A model generated the notes under the pieces. That model was not told where the DNA came from, searched no databases, and worked only from the letters and a program-made list of their open reading frames with translations. DNA of 64,000 nucleotides from Myxococcales bacterium (GTDB lineage: Bacteria; Myxococcota_A; Polyangia; Polyangiales; Polyangiaceae): NCBI GenBank assembly GCA_016706225.1, contig JADJKB010000021.1:558001-622000 (forward strand), given 5' to 3'. Below are positions 17,681 through 25,919 of the stretch, in pieces. Numbering within the stretch: position 1 is the first letter of the stretch; each line of letters begins with the position of its first letter. The translations under genes and the position numbers were made by a program.

Positions 17681-18688
17681 TCACGGAGCGGAAGTCGCGC
17701 CTGCCACCCGCGCGAGGTGCACGCCGAACAACCCCTCGTCGTCGAAGAAGCTGCGCTCGCGCACGAACCCGGCCGTGCTCAACAGCCGTTCGATGTGGGC
17801 GTCACTGTACTTGTGGCTCGACTCGGTGTGGATGCGCTCACCCCGGGCGAAGCTGAACCAGGCGTCGAGCTCGGCAACCCTGACCCGCTGCGGCCGCAGG
17901 CTCTCGAGGTAACTCTCGACCCGCGACAGCTCTTCGTTCCAGAGCGCGACGTGACGGAAGGCGTCCAGCTCAAACTCCCCACCAAGCTCGCGATTGATGC
18001 GCGCGAGGATGTTTTTGTTGAAAGCCGCAGTCACCCCGCTCGCATCATCGTAGGCCGGCAGCAGGCGTTCCGGGCTCTTCTTGCGGTCGGCCCCGAGAAG
18101 GAACGCGTCGCCGGGTGCCAGCGACCCGCGGACCGAAGAGAGCAGCGCCTGGGCCTCGGCATCCTCGAAATTGCCGATCGAGCTGCCGATGAAGAGCACC
18201 AGTCGCCGCGCCGGGATTTGCGCCAGGCGACGGATGGCCTCGGCGTGGTGAGTCGCGATGGGCCGCACCTCGACGCCGGGCTCCTCCCGCTTGATACGTG
18301 TCGCGGCGACGTCGAGGGCCGCCAGCGACACGTCGATGGGAACGTACAGGCACCGACCCTGGCGTTCGACTGCGGCGCGGAGCAAGATCTGCGACTTGGT
18401 GGCCGTACCGGCGCCGAGCTCGACGACGTTGAGCCGCGGCGCGCTGCCAGCGGCCTGCGCGACGATCTCCTCCCCGTATTGCTCGAACAGCGCGCGTTCG
18501 GTCCGGGTCAAATAGTACTCGGGCAGCTCGGTGATCAGCTCGAACAGCTTCGACCCCTCCTCGTCGTAGAACAACCACGCGGGTAGCGTCTTGTCAGCGC
18601 TGCCGAGACCCGCGCGCACGACGTCGGCCACGCTGTGACGCACTTTGAGTTCAGGCAGCGCCCGAGCGGCAGAGGAGTGGCTGATCAT
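17681..18688 (-). CDS. egtD: L-histidine N-alpha-methyltransferase (EgtD)
   Basis: 335 aa. It makes hercynine from histidine with three SAM molecules in ergothioneine synthesis. The N-terminal FYDEEGSKLFELITELPEYY (40-59), followed by TRTE, is the EgtD signature, and VELGAGTATKSQ (89-100) binds SAM. The ATG at 18688 overlaps the egtB stop in a TCAT/ATGA arrangement and has GGGAG upstream, so the two are translationally coupled. Length fits the family (about 320-340). It lies convergent with the M23 gene, 53 bases apart. Confidence 0.93.
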   Translation of the reverse strand: MISHSSAARALPELKVRHSVADVVRAGLGSADKTLPAWLFYDEEGSKLFELITELPEYYLTRTERALFEQYGEEIVAQAAGSAPRLNVVELGAGTATKSQILLRAAVERQGRCLYVPIDVSLAALDVAATRIKREEPGVEVRPIATHHAEAIRRLAQIPARRLVLFIGSSIGNFEDAEAQALLSSVRGSLAPGDAFLLGADRKKSPERLLPAYDDASGVTAAFNKNILARINRELGGEFELDAFRHVALWNEELSRVESYLESLRPQRVRVAELDAWFSFARGERIHTESSHKYSDAHIERLLSTAGFVRERSFFDDEGLFGVHLARVAGATSAP

Positions 18689-19941
18689 GAAATTCTCCCA
18701 TCTCGGGCCAGTCGGATCCCGGTCATTTGAAAGCGCGTGTTGGCGGGCCAGAAGTTGCGGTAGCTGGTGCGAGAGTGGCCGGGCGGAGTGAACAGAGAGC
18801 TGCCGCGCAGGACCGTCTGTCCCACCATGAACTTTCCGTTGTACTCGCCGAGTGCACCGGGCGCGGCGCGGTATCCCGGATAGGCGGCGTAGGCCGACGC
18901 CGTCCACTGCCAGGCCGCACCGAACAGCTGGGTCAACTCCGCTTGCCCAAGAGGACTCGGGCGCAGCCGTTTGTCGACCGGCAGCGCGGGCTGGGCGCGG
19001 CACTGTGACGCCGCCGCCTCCCACTCCGCCTCTGTCGGCAACCGAGCGTCGAGAAAGCGCGCGATGGCGTCGGCCTCGTAGTAGCTCACGTGTACGAGGG
19101 GCTCCGCTGCGGAGCGCTCGTGCTCGCCGTCGAGGCCGAACTGGATGAATGCCCCGGCGTCGAAGCGTCCGAAGAGTGGAGCCTCGATGCCGTGGGCGCG
19201 GATGAAGTCCCAGCCCTCGGACAACCACAAGGACGCAGTTCGGTATCCGCCCGCATGCACGAATTCGGACAGCTCCGCGACACAAACGAGACGCGAGGAC
19301 AGCGAGAACGCCTCGAGCCACGCCTTGTGCCGCGGCCCCTCGTTGTCGAAAGCGAAACCCGCATCGCTCACGGCTCCCAGCTCGAACAGCCCGCCATCGA
19401 AGGGCACAAACGTGAGCGGCACGGGCTCCGCCCCGACCTGCGGCGCCGCCGGCTGATACGCCGGCCGAAGCGGGTTCTGGGCAAACGCGTGCTGAATGTC
19501 CGTCAGGAGCAGCTCTTGATGCTGCTCTTCGTGGTTGAGCCCCAGCTCGACGACGGGACGAGTCACCTCGAAGTCGTCCTCCGAGAGCGACTGCAGCAGC
19601 TCGACGACACGACCGTCTACGAGGTGGCGGTAGGCCGTCACTTCGCTCGCGTCGGGCCGGGAGAGCAGGCCGCGCTGCGGCCGAGGGTGGCGCGGCCCCA
19701 CTGCTTCGTAATACGAGTTGAAGAGCAGACTGAAGCGCGGGTCGTAAGCCGGAACGCCACGGGGCTCGAGCACGAAGGTCTCGAAGAACCAGGTGGTGTG
19801 CGCCCGATGCCATTTGGTGGGGCTGGCGTCCGGCATGGACTGAAGGACCTGATCCTCGGGCCTGAGCGGCGCGGCGAGTCTCTCTGTCCTGGACCGTACC
19901 TGACGAAATCGATCGATGAGCGCGTCACGTCGTTGGCGCAA
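18685..19941 (-). CDS. egtB: Iron-dependent sulfoxide synthase (EgtB)
   Basis: 418 aa; TTG start at 19941 with AAGGAGG 5 bases upstream. N-terminal DinB-like bundle: KWHRAHTTWFFE, His48, and NHEEQHQE, His137 and His141, form the three-His iron site (compare His51/134/138 of the mycobacterial enzyme). The C-terminal half is the FGE-sulfatase-like domain (RLPTEAEWEAA, AWQWTASAYA, RGSSLFTPPGHSRTSYRNFWP). It joins a sulfur donor to hercynine using O2. No egtA, egtC or egtE lies nearby. Cysteine rather than gamma-glutamylcysteine as donor would remove the need for egtA and egtC, but this cannot be decided from the sequence. egtD follows with a 4-base overlap. Confidence 0.93.
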   Translation of the reverse strand: MRQRRDALIDRFRQVRSRTERLAAPLRPEDQVLQSMPDASPTKWHRAHTTWFFETFVLEPRGVPAYDPRFSLLFNSYYEAVGPRHPRPQRGLLSRPDASEVTAYRHLVDGRVVELLQSLSEDDFEVTRPVVELGLNHEEQHQELLLTDIQHAFAQNPLRPAYQPAAPQVGAEPVPLTFVPFDGGLFELGAVSDAGFAFDNEGPRHKAWLEAFSLSSRLVCVAELSEFVHAGGYRTASLWLSEGWDFIRAHGIEAPLFGRFDAGAFIQFGLDGEHERSAAEPLVHVSYYEADAIARFLDARLPTEAEWEAAASQCRAQPALPVDKRLRPSPLGQAELTQLFGAAWQWTASAYAAYPGYRAAPGALGEYNGKFMVGQTVLRGSSLFTPPGHSRTSYRNFWPANTRFQMTGIRLARDGRIS

Positions 19942-19944
19942 CGT

Positions 19945-19968
19945 GGCCTCCTTCCCCCGCGGGAGGCC
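19945..19968 (-). promoter_or_regulatory. Hairpin that includes the egtB ribosome binding site
   Basis: On the minus strand, GGCCTCC (19968-19962) and GGAGGCC (19951-19945) form a perfect 7-bp stem around a 10-base loop. The 3' arm contains the GGAGG Shine-Dalgarno of egtB, and the TTG start follows three bases after the stem. When folded, the hairpin would block translation initiation, so egtBD could be under translational control (thermosensor-like or protein-dependent). Function is inferred from the structure only. Confidence 0.45.
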
Positions 19969-20112
19969 AATCTATCGGGCCGTTTCGACGGATCGCAACC
20001 CTGCGCGGGGATCTTTTGCCACCGCCCGGGCTAGCAGCGCCGAGAAGTGTACCGATCTTGGTGGCTTGTGGGCCGTGCGCGCCGCACCGCGGTCAGCGAT
20101 TTCCGCGAGCCG

Positions 20113-20751
20113 TCAGCGCATGCGCGCCGTCGTCACCCACTCGTCCCACTTGCTCGCCCAGCCGTCGTAGTGGACCAGGTACTTGTCACCTTTCACCGCG
20201 AGCACTGTGCAAGGCCAGTACTTGCCGCCCCACAGCACGCTGACCTTGCTTCCCACTCCGTACGCGGACTTTGCCTTCGTCGGTTCCGCGCCTGCGTCCG
20301 GTTTGACGAGCGGCTTGTCCTCGGAGGTCGGCGCGACCTTCGCAGTCTGAGCGCCGGCGGTCTTCGGAGTGCGCGCACTCGAGCCTCCGGTGTTCGACGC
20401 GGGCAACGGCGCGGCGGCGAGCTCCGGCGAGGGTGTGAATTCTGGCGTCGGCCGGGACGAGTCGACGTAGTATCCGGTGAAGCCTGTCTCGGTCAGCCAA
20501 CCGCCGAGCATGGGCCGCCAGCTCGTCTCTTCGAGCCCCGTGTTCCTGAGCGAGCCCTCCACCGCCAAGCTGGCGACCTTCGAGCACGAGTGCTCGCCCG
20601 GCGCCAAGCTCGCTGCCTCGGTCAGCTGTTTGCATGTGGCGAACACCTTCTCGTATTTTCCGAGCAGGCGCTTGGCTCGCATTTCCGGCGTGCAAGCGAG
20701 GCCCGCCACCGCCATCGCGACCAACGTCACTGCAACCGAGAGCCGTTTCAT
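20113..20751 (-). CDS. Lipoprotein with C-terminal Tudor-knot-like domain
   Basis: 212 aa. The ATG at 20751 opens a lipoprotein signal (VAMAVAGLACTPEMR). Residues 25-95 look helical with two cysteines (ATCKQL, EHSCSK), and 105-160 is a Ser/Thr/Pro/Ala linker. The last 50 residues read KVSVLWGGKYWPCTVL, then YLVHYDGWASKWDEWV, the pattern of the Tudor-knot/chromo-barrel domain (W..W..A.V....Y.V.Y.GW...WDEW). In eukaryotes such domains bind methylated histones or RNA. On an exported bacterial lipoprotein a different ligand is more likely. It diverges from the propeller gene at 20878. Confidence 0.7.
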   Translation of the reverse strand: MKRLSVAVTLVAMAVAGLACTPEMRAKRLLGKYEKVFATCKQLTEAASLAPGEHSCSKVASLAVEGSLRNTGLEETSWRPMLGGWLTETGFTGYYVDSSRPTPEFTPSPELAAAPLPASNTGGSSARTPKTAGAQTAKVAPTSEDKPLVKPDAGAEPTKAKSAYGVGSKVSVLWGGKYWPCTVLAVKGDKYLVHYDGWASKWDEWVTTARMR

Positions 20752-20877
20752 TCCACGATCCTTCGACCCAGCAGCGTCGCCCCGCCCCCCCCGCAGGGTC
20801 AAGCCGCCCGCCCCCGGTGTAAGCCACGAGCCCCACCCCTCGTTCAGGCAAGGCCACCTCAGTCGGAGGAGATTTCC

Positions 20878-22845
20878 ATGCGAGCTGCCGGATTTCGCTC
20901 GAAGCTGCCAAAATCGTTGCTTGCCTTGCTGCTCGGCCTCACCGCGGCGGCCGCCCCGGCCTGCCACAAGACGAACGGCGGCGACACGCTGGCCAAGGTC
21001 ATTGCTCACCACTCACGCAAGACGCTGACCGCCTTCGATTCTGACGCGGATCTGTCCAGGTTCCTGAAGGATATGGCCAAGGCGCAGGCCCGCTCCGGCC
21101 CCTCGGATGACAGCGATGGCTCCCCACAGCCGGGGGCCCAGGCCGAAGCGCCGGCCCAGGCAGCCCCCCCCTCCCCTGCCCCGACGACGGAGAGCGCCTC
21201 GGCCTCCAAGAGCAGCGACGAGTCGGTGACCAACACCCAGCATGCCGGCGTCGACGAGGGCGGGATCGTCAAACTGCACGGCAACCACCTGGTCGTGCTC
21301 CGACGCGGGCGCCTGTTCACCGTCTCGGTCGGCGGCGGTGAGCTCGCACCCATCTCGGCGGTCAATGCCTTCGGACCCGACATCGATCCGAGCGGCACCT
21401 GGTACGACGAGATGCTGGTGGGCGACAACAGCGTGGTGGTCGTCGGTTACAGCTATTCGCGAGGCGGCACCGAACTCGGGCTCTTCGACCTCGATGGCGC
21501 CGGTAAGCTAGCGTACCGCGCCACGTACCACCTGCGCTCCAACGACTACTACTCGAGTCGCAACTACGCGAGCCGTCTGATCGGCGACAAACTCATCTTC
21601 TACACTCCGCTCTATCTATCGGTCGGAGATGACAATCCGTTTCAGTCGTTTCCGGCCCTGCGCAAGTGGCGCAAGGGCGCCAAAGACACCGATTTCCGGC
21701 GCATCGTCTCGGCGACCCGGGTGTATCGCCCGATCCAGAAGAGCAGCTCGCTGACCCTGCACACGGTGACGGTGTGTGACCTCGCGAAGCGGGAGCTCGC
21801 GTGCGAAGCGACGGCAGTGCTCGGTCCGGCCGGCCGAGTGTTCTACGTCTCGCCCGGCTCGGTCTACGTCTGGGCCTCCGACTACGAACAGGTGGGGGAT
21901 CGCTCTCTGCCCCGGGCCGTCGTGTATCGCATGCCGCTCGACGGCTCGGGCCCCTCTGCCCTCGAAGCCTCGGGCAGCCCGGTCGATCAGTTCTCGTTCC
22001 TGGAAGATCCCGAAGGTTACTTGAACGTGCTCGTGCGGGCAGACGCCGCCGGAGACGGCATGTGGAACGCAGAGGTCACCGGGGGTGACGTGGCCCTGAT
22101 GCGGGTGCGACTCGAGAGTTTCTCGGACGGCGCCGACAAAGTGCCGGCCTCGCGCTACCGTTCGCTGCCCAAACCCAAGGGGTACACCTTCCAGAACCGC
22201 TTCGTCGGCAAGTACCTGCTGTACGGCACCGGCAGCGGCTGGGGTGAGCCGGAGAGCGTCGAGCGCGGCGGCCTCGTCGCGTACCGTTACGACGGCAGCG
22301 CCGCACCCGCCAGGCTGCCGCTCTCGCACGGCGTCGATCGCATCGAAGCGCTGGGAGTCGATGCAGTAGTGATCGGCACCGACGGCAAGGATCTCCACTT
22401 TTCACCCATCGCCCTCGGGCAGCGACCCAGTGTCGCGAAGCGCTACACCCGCAAGGATGCCTCGCAAGGAGAGCTGCGAAGTCACGGGTTCTTCTACAAA
22501 CCGCTGGACGAAAAGTCCGGCATGCTGGGTCTGCCGGTAGCGGAGGCTGGGCGGCCTGGTTACGAGCACCTGACCCAGGGTTCGGCCTCGGTGTTGTTCT
22601 TGCGCAACGATCTGCTGCGCTTCACCGAGCTCGGCACGCTCGGCGCGCGTCCCGAACAGAGCGCCGACGACGGCTGTCGCGCCTCGTGTGTCGATTGGTA
22701 CGGCAACGCCCGCCCGCTGTTTCTCCGCGGCCGAGTGTTCGCGCTGCTCGGCTACGAGTTGGTCGAGGGCGACGTGGGCGACGGCCGCATCCGGGAAAAA
22801 CGCCGCGTCAGCTTCGCGCCCAGCCTGCCAAAGATCGCCCGCTGA
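20878..22845 (+). CDS. Exported C-terminal beta-propeller protein (PF09826-like)
   Basis: 655 aa. The ATG at 20878 has GGAGGAG upstream, and the signal ends near AAAPACHK, a possible lipobox. Residues 70-115 are a Pro/Ala/Ser linker. The diagnostic phrase TNTQHAGVDEGGIVKLHGNH at about 121-140 matches the start of the beta-propeller domain family PF09826 (TN.Q..GVDE.D.VK..G). Blades with Tyr/Val-rich strands then run to the C-terminus. Members are secreted or anchored; their function is not defined. The stop lies 2 bases from the convergent SagB-like gene. Confidence 0.75.
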   Translation: MRAAGFRSKLPKSLLALLLGLTAAAAPACHKTNGGDTLAKVIAHHSRKTLTAFDSDADLSRFLKDMAKAQARSGPSDDSDGSPQPGAQAEAPAQAAPPSPAPTTESASASKSSDESVTNTQHAGVDEGGIVKLHGNHLVVLRRGRLFTVSVGGGELAPISAVNAFGPDIDPSGTWYDEMLVGDNSVVVVGYSYSRGGTELGLFDLDGAGKLAYRATYHLRSNDYYSSRNYASRLIGDKLIFYTPLYLSVGDDNPFQSFPALRKWRKGAKDTDFRRIVSATRVYRPIQKSSSLTLHTVTVCDLAKRELACEATAVLGPAGRVFYVSPGSVYVWASDYEQVGDRSLPRAVVYRMPLDGSGPSALEASGSPVDQFSFLEDPEGYLNVLVRADAAGDGMWNAEVTGGDVALMRVRLESFSDGADKVPASRYRSLPKPKGYTFQNRFVGKYLLYGTGSGWGEPESVERGGLVAYRYDGSAAPARLPLSHGVDRIEALGVDAVVIGTDGKDLHFSPIALGQRPSVAKRYTRKDASQGELRSHGFFYKPLDEKSGMLGLPVAEAGRPGYEHLTQGSASVLFLRNDLLRFTELGTLGARPEQSADDGCRASCVDWYGNARPLFLRGRVFALLGYELVEGDVGDGRIREKRRVSFAPSLPKIAR

Positions 22846-22847
22846 CC

Positions 22848-24497
22848 TCAGCGGCTGAGGTGGGCGTAGGGCTCGAGGGTGCGCAAGCGTGGGTCGTCGA
22901 CCCGACCACCCAACGTGAAATGATAGAGCGCTTGCATGCCGCCCCCGCGCAAGCCGAGGATCTCGTGCACGGCGTCGTCGAAGAAACAGCCGATCCCGGT
23001 AGCGCCAATCCCCAGGGCTTCCGCCTCCAGGTAGAGCACCTGCCCGATGGCACCCGCCTCCCAGTGGAGCCGCTCGTAGAGCCACGCGCCGTGGACCTCG
23101 AGACCGGGCTCGACCTCCGCGAGCATGGCAACGGCGAACACACCGTCCGAGGCGATATCCTGGTGACAGCTGACGAGCTTCGCTGCCTGCCGCACGTCCC
23201 CTGGCACCAGAAGGTGCAGTCCCAGGGCGGGCGAGACCTCCGCGCGCTCCCAGAGCAGGCCCTCCCGAAATATCGCCCTCGCACGGGAGGCCGCGCCCGG
23301 CGCCCGCTCGAGCAAGTACAGCCCCGGATCGAGGTCTGAGACACGGTGTACGAAGCAGAGCAGATGGACGCGCGGGGCGAAGGGCAGCGCCGCGAACGGC
23401 AGATGTCCAGGGCTAGGGAGGGTGGCGAGCAAGATGCGCTCGAACGAGTCCTTGCCGATGCTCGTCGTCCCATCCATCTCCACTGCGCTACGGCGTTGAT
23501 GGATGAGCCTGCGCGCTGGCCCGGAGCGCGGCGTCAGCTCGAACGGCTGCGTCACCGAGTGCGGCGTGAAGTACGAGTCTCTGGGAGACTGCCTGCGCTC
23601 CGTCGCGTGCGCTACTTCGTCGATCACCTCCCAGTGTTCGTGGTCCGGACTGAGCGGGGCGGGACTGCCGAGCCAGGTCACCGAACCGAGAACGTCCAGC
23701 GCGCGGTTCGAAGGTCGAAAGCGCGAGCAGAGCGGCTCGGGCTCGACCCGCGAGAGCAAAAGCAGTGCGTCAGGGCGTTCGGCCTCGGGTCCAACTTGTT
23801 CGCCGGTCCCGAGCACCGCGGCGAGCTCGTCGTGAGTCAGCGCGTCGAGCAGGCGACAATGCCAGCCGAGAGCGGCAGCCGCGTAGCTCACCGCCGCAAG
23901 CGCGTGGCCGAGGTCGTGGTGACAGTAACGAAAGGCGCGTTCACCGTACTTCCAGGCCTCGCGCCAGTGAATCGACGTCAGCCCGACGAGCAGCGCCTCG
24001 GGCGGGAGCCCCTCGAACAACGCCGGCGCGACCTCTTCGATGTGCGCCCGCACCTCGAGCAGGTGATCATGCGGACGGTAGTGGTAGACCGCCGCGAAGT
24101 CCGAAAGCCCGGGGATCGACCGCGCAACCAGGTAACCCTCGGTGGGATGCAAGTTCCCGCTGGAAGGGTTGACCCGCAGAGGCCAGCGGGTTTCGCCGTG
24201 CTCTTTCCACGCCGAGAGCGCCAACGAGTCACGAAACAGTTGCCCGATCGAGAGCGCGTCGAACTCCGCTGCAGGCGGCAGGCAGCCTGCGGAGAGCTCG
24301 TCCAGGGGAGGGCCGCCATCCGTGCTGCCGAGCGGCAACACGAGCTCCGGCGCCCCGGCAAAACGGCGGAAGGGATCGGGCTGGGTGGCCCAGTCCATGT
24401 ACCCGAGCGAGCGCGCGAAGCGCCCCGGACGATGCTTCGTACGCTCGTGGTAGGCGACAGCGACACCGAGCCAGTCGACCGTGCCTCGTGCGCTCAT
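22848..24497 (-). CDS. SagB/ThcOx-like tandem nitroreductase-fold dehydrogenase
   Basis: 549 aa, ATG start. Two nitroreductase-like halves (about residues 80-290 and 330-540) each have the fold's HxxEGYL/AGA or GEVLYLE-type elements: SGNLHPTEGYLV in the first and WEAGAIGQVLYLEAEALGIG in the second. This layout is that of SagB/ThcOx-family FMN enzymes, which dehydrogenate azolines in RiPP clusters, and of many stand-alone relatives. No YcaO cyclodehydratase, precursor peptide or transporter is nearby, so a RiPP role is not supported. It may be a flavin oxidoreductase of unknown substrate. Confidence 0.75.
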   Translation of the reverse strand: MSARGTVDWLGVAVAYHERTKHRPGRFARSLGYMDWATQPDPFRRFAGAPELVLPLGSTDGGPPLDELSAGCLPPAAEFDALSIGQLFRDSLALSAWKEHGETRWPLRVNPSSGNLHPTEGYLVARSIPGLSDFAAVYHYRPHDHLLEVRAHIEEVAPALFEGLPPEALLVGLTSIHWREAWKYGERAFRYCHHDLGHALAAVSYAAAALGWHCRLLDALTHDELAAVLGTGEQVGPEAERPDALLLLSRVEPEPLCSRFRPSNRALDVLGSVTWLGSPAPLSPDHEHWEVIDEVAHATERRQSPRDSYFTPHSVTQPFELTPRSGPARRLIHQRRSAVEMDGTTSIGKDSFERILLATLPSPGHLPFAALPFAPRVHLLCFVHRVSDLDPGLYLLERAPGAASRARAIFREGLLWERAEVSPALGLHLLVPGDVRQAAKLVSCHQDIASDGVFAVAMLAEVEPGLEVHGAWLYERLHWEAGAIGQVLYLEAEALGIGATGIGCFFDDAVHEILGLRGGGMQALYHFTLGGRVDDPRLRTLEPYAHLSR

Positions 24498-24531
24498 GCC
24501 GCGCTTTTAGCACGAGCGCGCCGGGCAAACC

Positions 24532-24633
24532 TCAGAGTGGATATCGCTTTTCGTCTATGCCGACGACAAAGCTCTCCAGCTTCCCTGCGCGGCGCTCCTG
24601 CACGATCAGACGCCCGCGATCGTCGACGCTAAC
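24532..24633 (-). pseudogene. C-terminal fragment of an unidentified gene cut off by the IS
   Basis: Reading leftward from the IS border, 33 codons encode VSVDDRGRLIVQERRAGK and then LESFVVGIDEKRYPL before a TGA at 24534-24532. Codon choice is that of a real gene in this genome, with mostly G or C in third position. No start codon or N-terminal part exists on this side. The IS occupies the position where the rest would be, so this is probably the tail of a gene lost by insertion plus deletion. I do not recognise the family. The SagB-like gene starts 34 bases further on. Confidence 0.45.
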
Positions 24634-24635
24634 TA

Positions 24636-24652
24636 AATGACCGGTCGCGATT
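24636..24652 (+). repeat. Left terminal inverted repeat of the IS
   Basis: AATGACCGGTCGCGATT, preceded by the target TA. It differs from the reverse complement of the right end at two positions. Confidence 0.85.
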
Positions 24653-24778
24653 GTCGATCGCGGACGGCTGTTAGGAGTTGAAGTTGCCCCCCCACGCCCG
24701 TGCTCGGCTGCGCCTGCGCGCGGGCTTCCCCCCCAAATCGGCCGCTGCGCGCCTCAGGGGAAAACGTCGTGGGATGGA

Positions 24779-25876
24779 TTGAAAAGTTGGGAACCATCGA
24801 CGATGACGGGTTGCAAGACAACCAACATCGGAGGTTCCCGTGGGCATCTTACCGCGTTTGCCGCGACACGAACGACGACGTTGCTACACATCGGGCGCAG
24901 CAGTGGCGACCCCGCCACGGCCCTGCGATTTCAGGCCGTTTACAAGCTGCTCTGCGGTCAGCGCACCGTCGCGGTTGCTCGTGCGCTCGACCTTGCCGTT
25001 TCGACCGTCGTCAAGGCCGCGAATCGATTCTCCGAGCAGGGCATCTTCGGCCTCTACGACCAGCGCAAGAAACGGGGCGCCCAAGGTCGATGCTGACTTC
25101 CGCGACGAGCTCTGGCGGGTGCTCGAGCGCGTTCCCCTCGACTTCGGCTGGGAACGTCCCAGCTGGACCCGCGAGCTGCTCTGTCTCGAGTTGGGCGGCG
25201 CGGCTTCGGCCGCATTGCCGTTGCACCATGGGCCGCGCACTGCGCGCGATCGGGGCGCGGCTCGGCGCCCAAGCCCATCGTGCTCTGCCCTGGCGCAAGG
25301 CCAAGCGCGAGCACCGCCTTCGCGCGCTTCGGCGCCTGGCGGAGACCGCATCTGCCCGGCAGCCCGTCTTCTACTGCGATGAGGTCGACATCCACCTCAA
25401 CCCGAAAATCGGCCGCGACTGGATGCTCCCCGGGGTCCAACGCCGGGTGGTCACGCCGGGCAAGAACCACAAGGCCTACATCGCCGGCGCTCTCGACGCC
25501 CGAACCGGCCAGCTCGTCTGGGTCGACGCCGAGAGCAAGGCGAGCTGGCTTTTCTGCAAGCTCCTCTGGCGCTTGGTGGAGCAGAACCCGCAAGCCCGCA
25601 CCATCCACCTCATCGTCGACAACTACGTCATCCACAGCAGCAAGGTCACACGCGAGGTCCTCGCTCACTTCGCCGACAAGATCCAGCTACACTTCCTGCC
25701 TCCCCTACTGCCCGGACGCCAACCGCATCGAGCGCGTTTGGCTCGACCTCCACGCCAATGTCACCAGGAACCATCGCTGCGTCACACTTCCCGAGTTGAT
25801 GCGCCATGTCCGACGCTTCCTCAATGACTTCAACCGTCGCCACACTCGCGGCCTCGCGCTGCGGCGGGCGGCCTGA
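24779..25876 (+). pseudogene. IS630-type transposase, multiple frameshifts
   Basis: The product can be followed through three frames. An N-terminal helix-turn-helix (AVYKLLCGQRTVAVARALDL) is in the first. A +1 indel near 25048-25053 leads into DADFRDELWRVLERVP. One or two indels near 25203-25232 lead into MGRALRAIGARLG and the first catalytic block (FYCDEVDIHLNPKIG) and second (IHLIVDNYVIHSS). An extra C near 25703-25708 shifts the last block, YCPDANRIERVWLDLHANV. The D, D and E catalytic residues are all preserved, so the decay is recent, or the indels are sequencing errors. Stop TGA at 25874-25876. Confidence 0.8.
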
Positions 25877-25902
25877 CGCAGCCGATCGCAAATCGCTACG
25901 CG

Positions 25903-25919
25903 AATTGCGATCGGTCATT
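25903..25919 (-). repeat. Right terminal inverted repeat of the IS
   Basis: Read outward on the minus strand it is AATGACCGATCGCAATT. Its outermost A (25919) supplies the last base of the purT stop codon TAA. Confidence 0.85.

Larger units (their letters stand above)
24636..25919. mobile_element. IS630-family insertion sequence, decayed
   Basis: 1284 bp with terminal inverted repeats of 17 bp (24636-24652 and 25903-25919, 15/17 matching, outer end AATGACCG). It is flanked on both sides by TA (24634-24635 and 25920-25921), the duplicated target of the IS630/Tc1-mariner group. The single transposase gene is broken by several indels. The right border lies inside the purT stop codon. Confidence 0.85.

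Noticed and set aside
18688..19813. N-terminal extension of egtD through egtB
   Set aside because: Same strand but different frame from egtB; EgtD homology starts at 18688.
24700..25827. 375-codon transposase as an intact gene
   Set aside because: N- and C-terminal parts in that frame are out-of-frame; the real product needs several frame changes.
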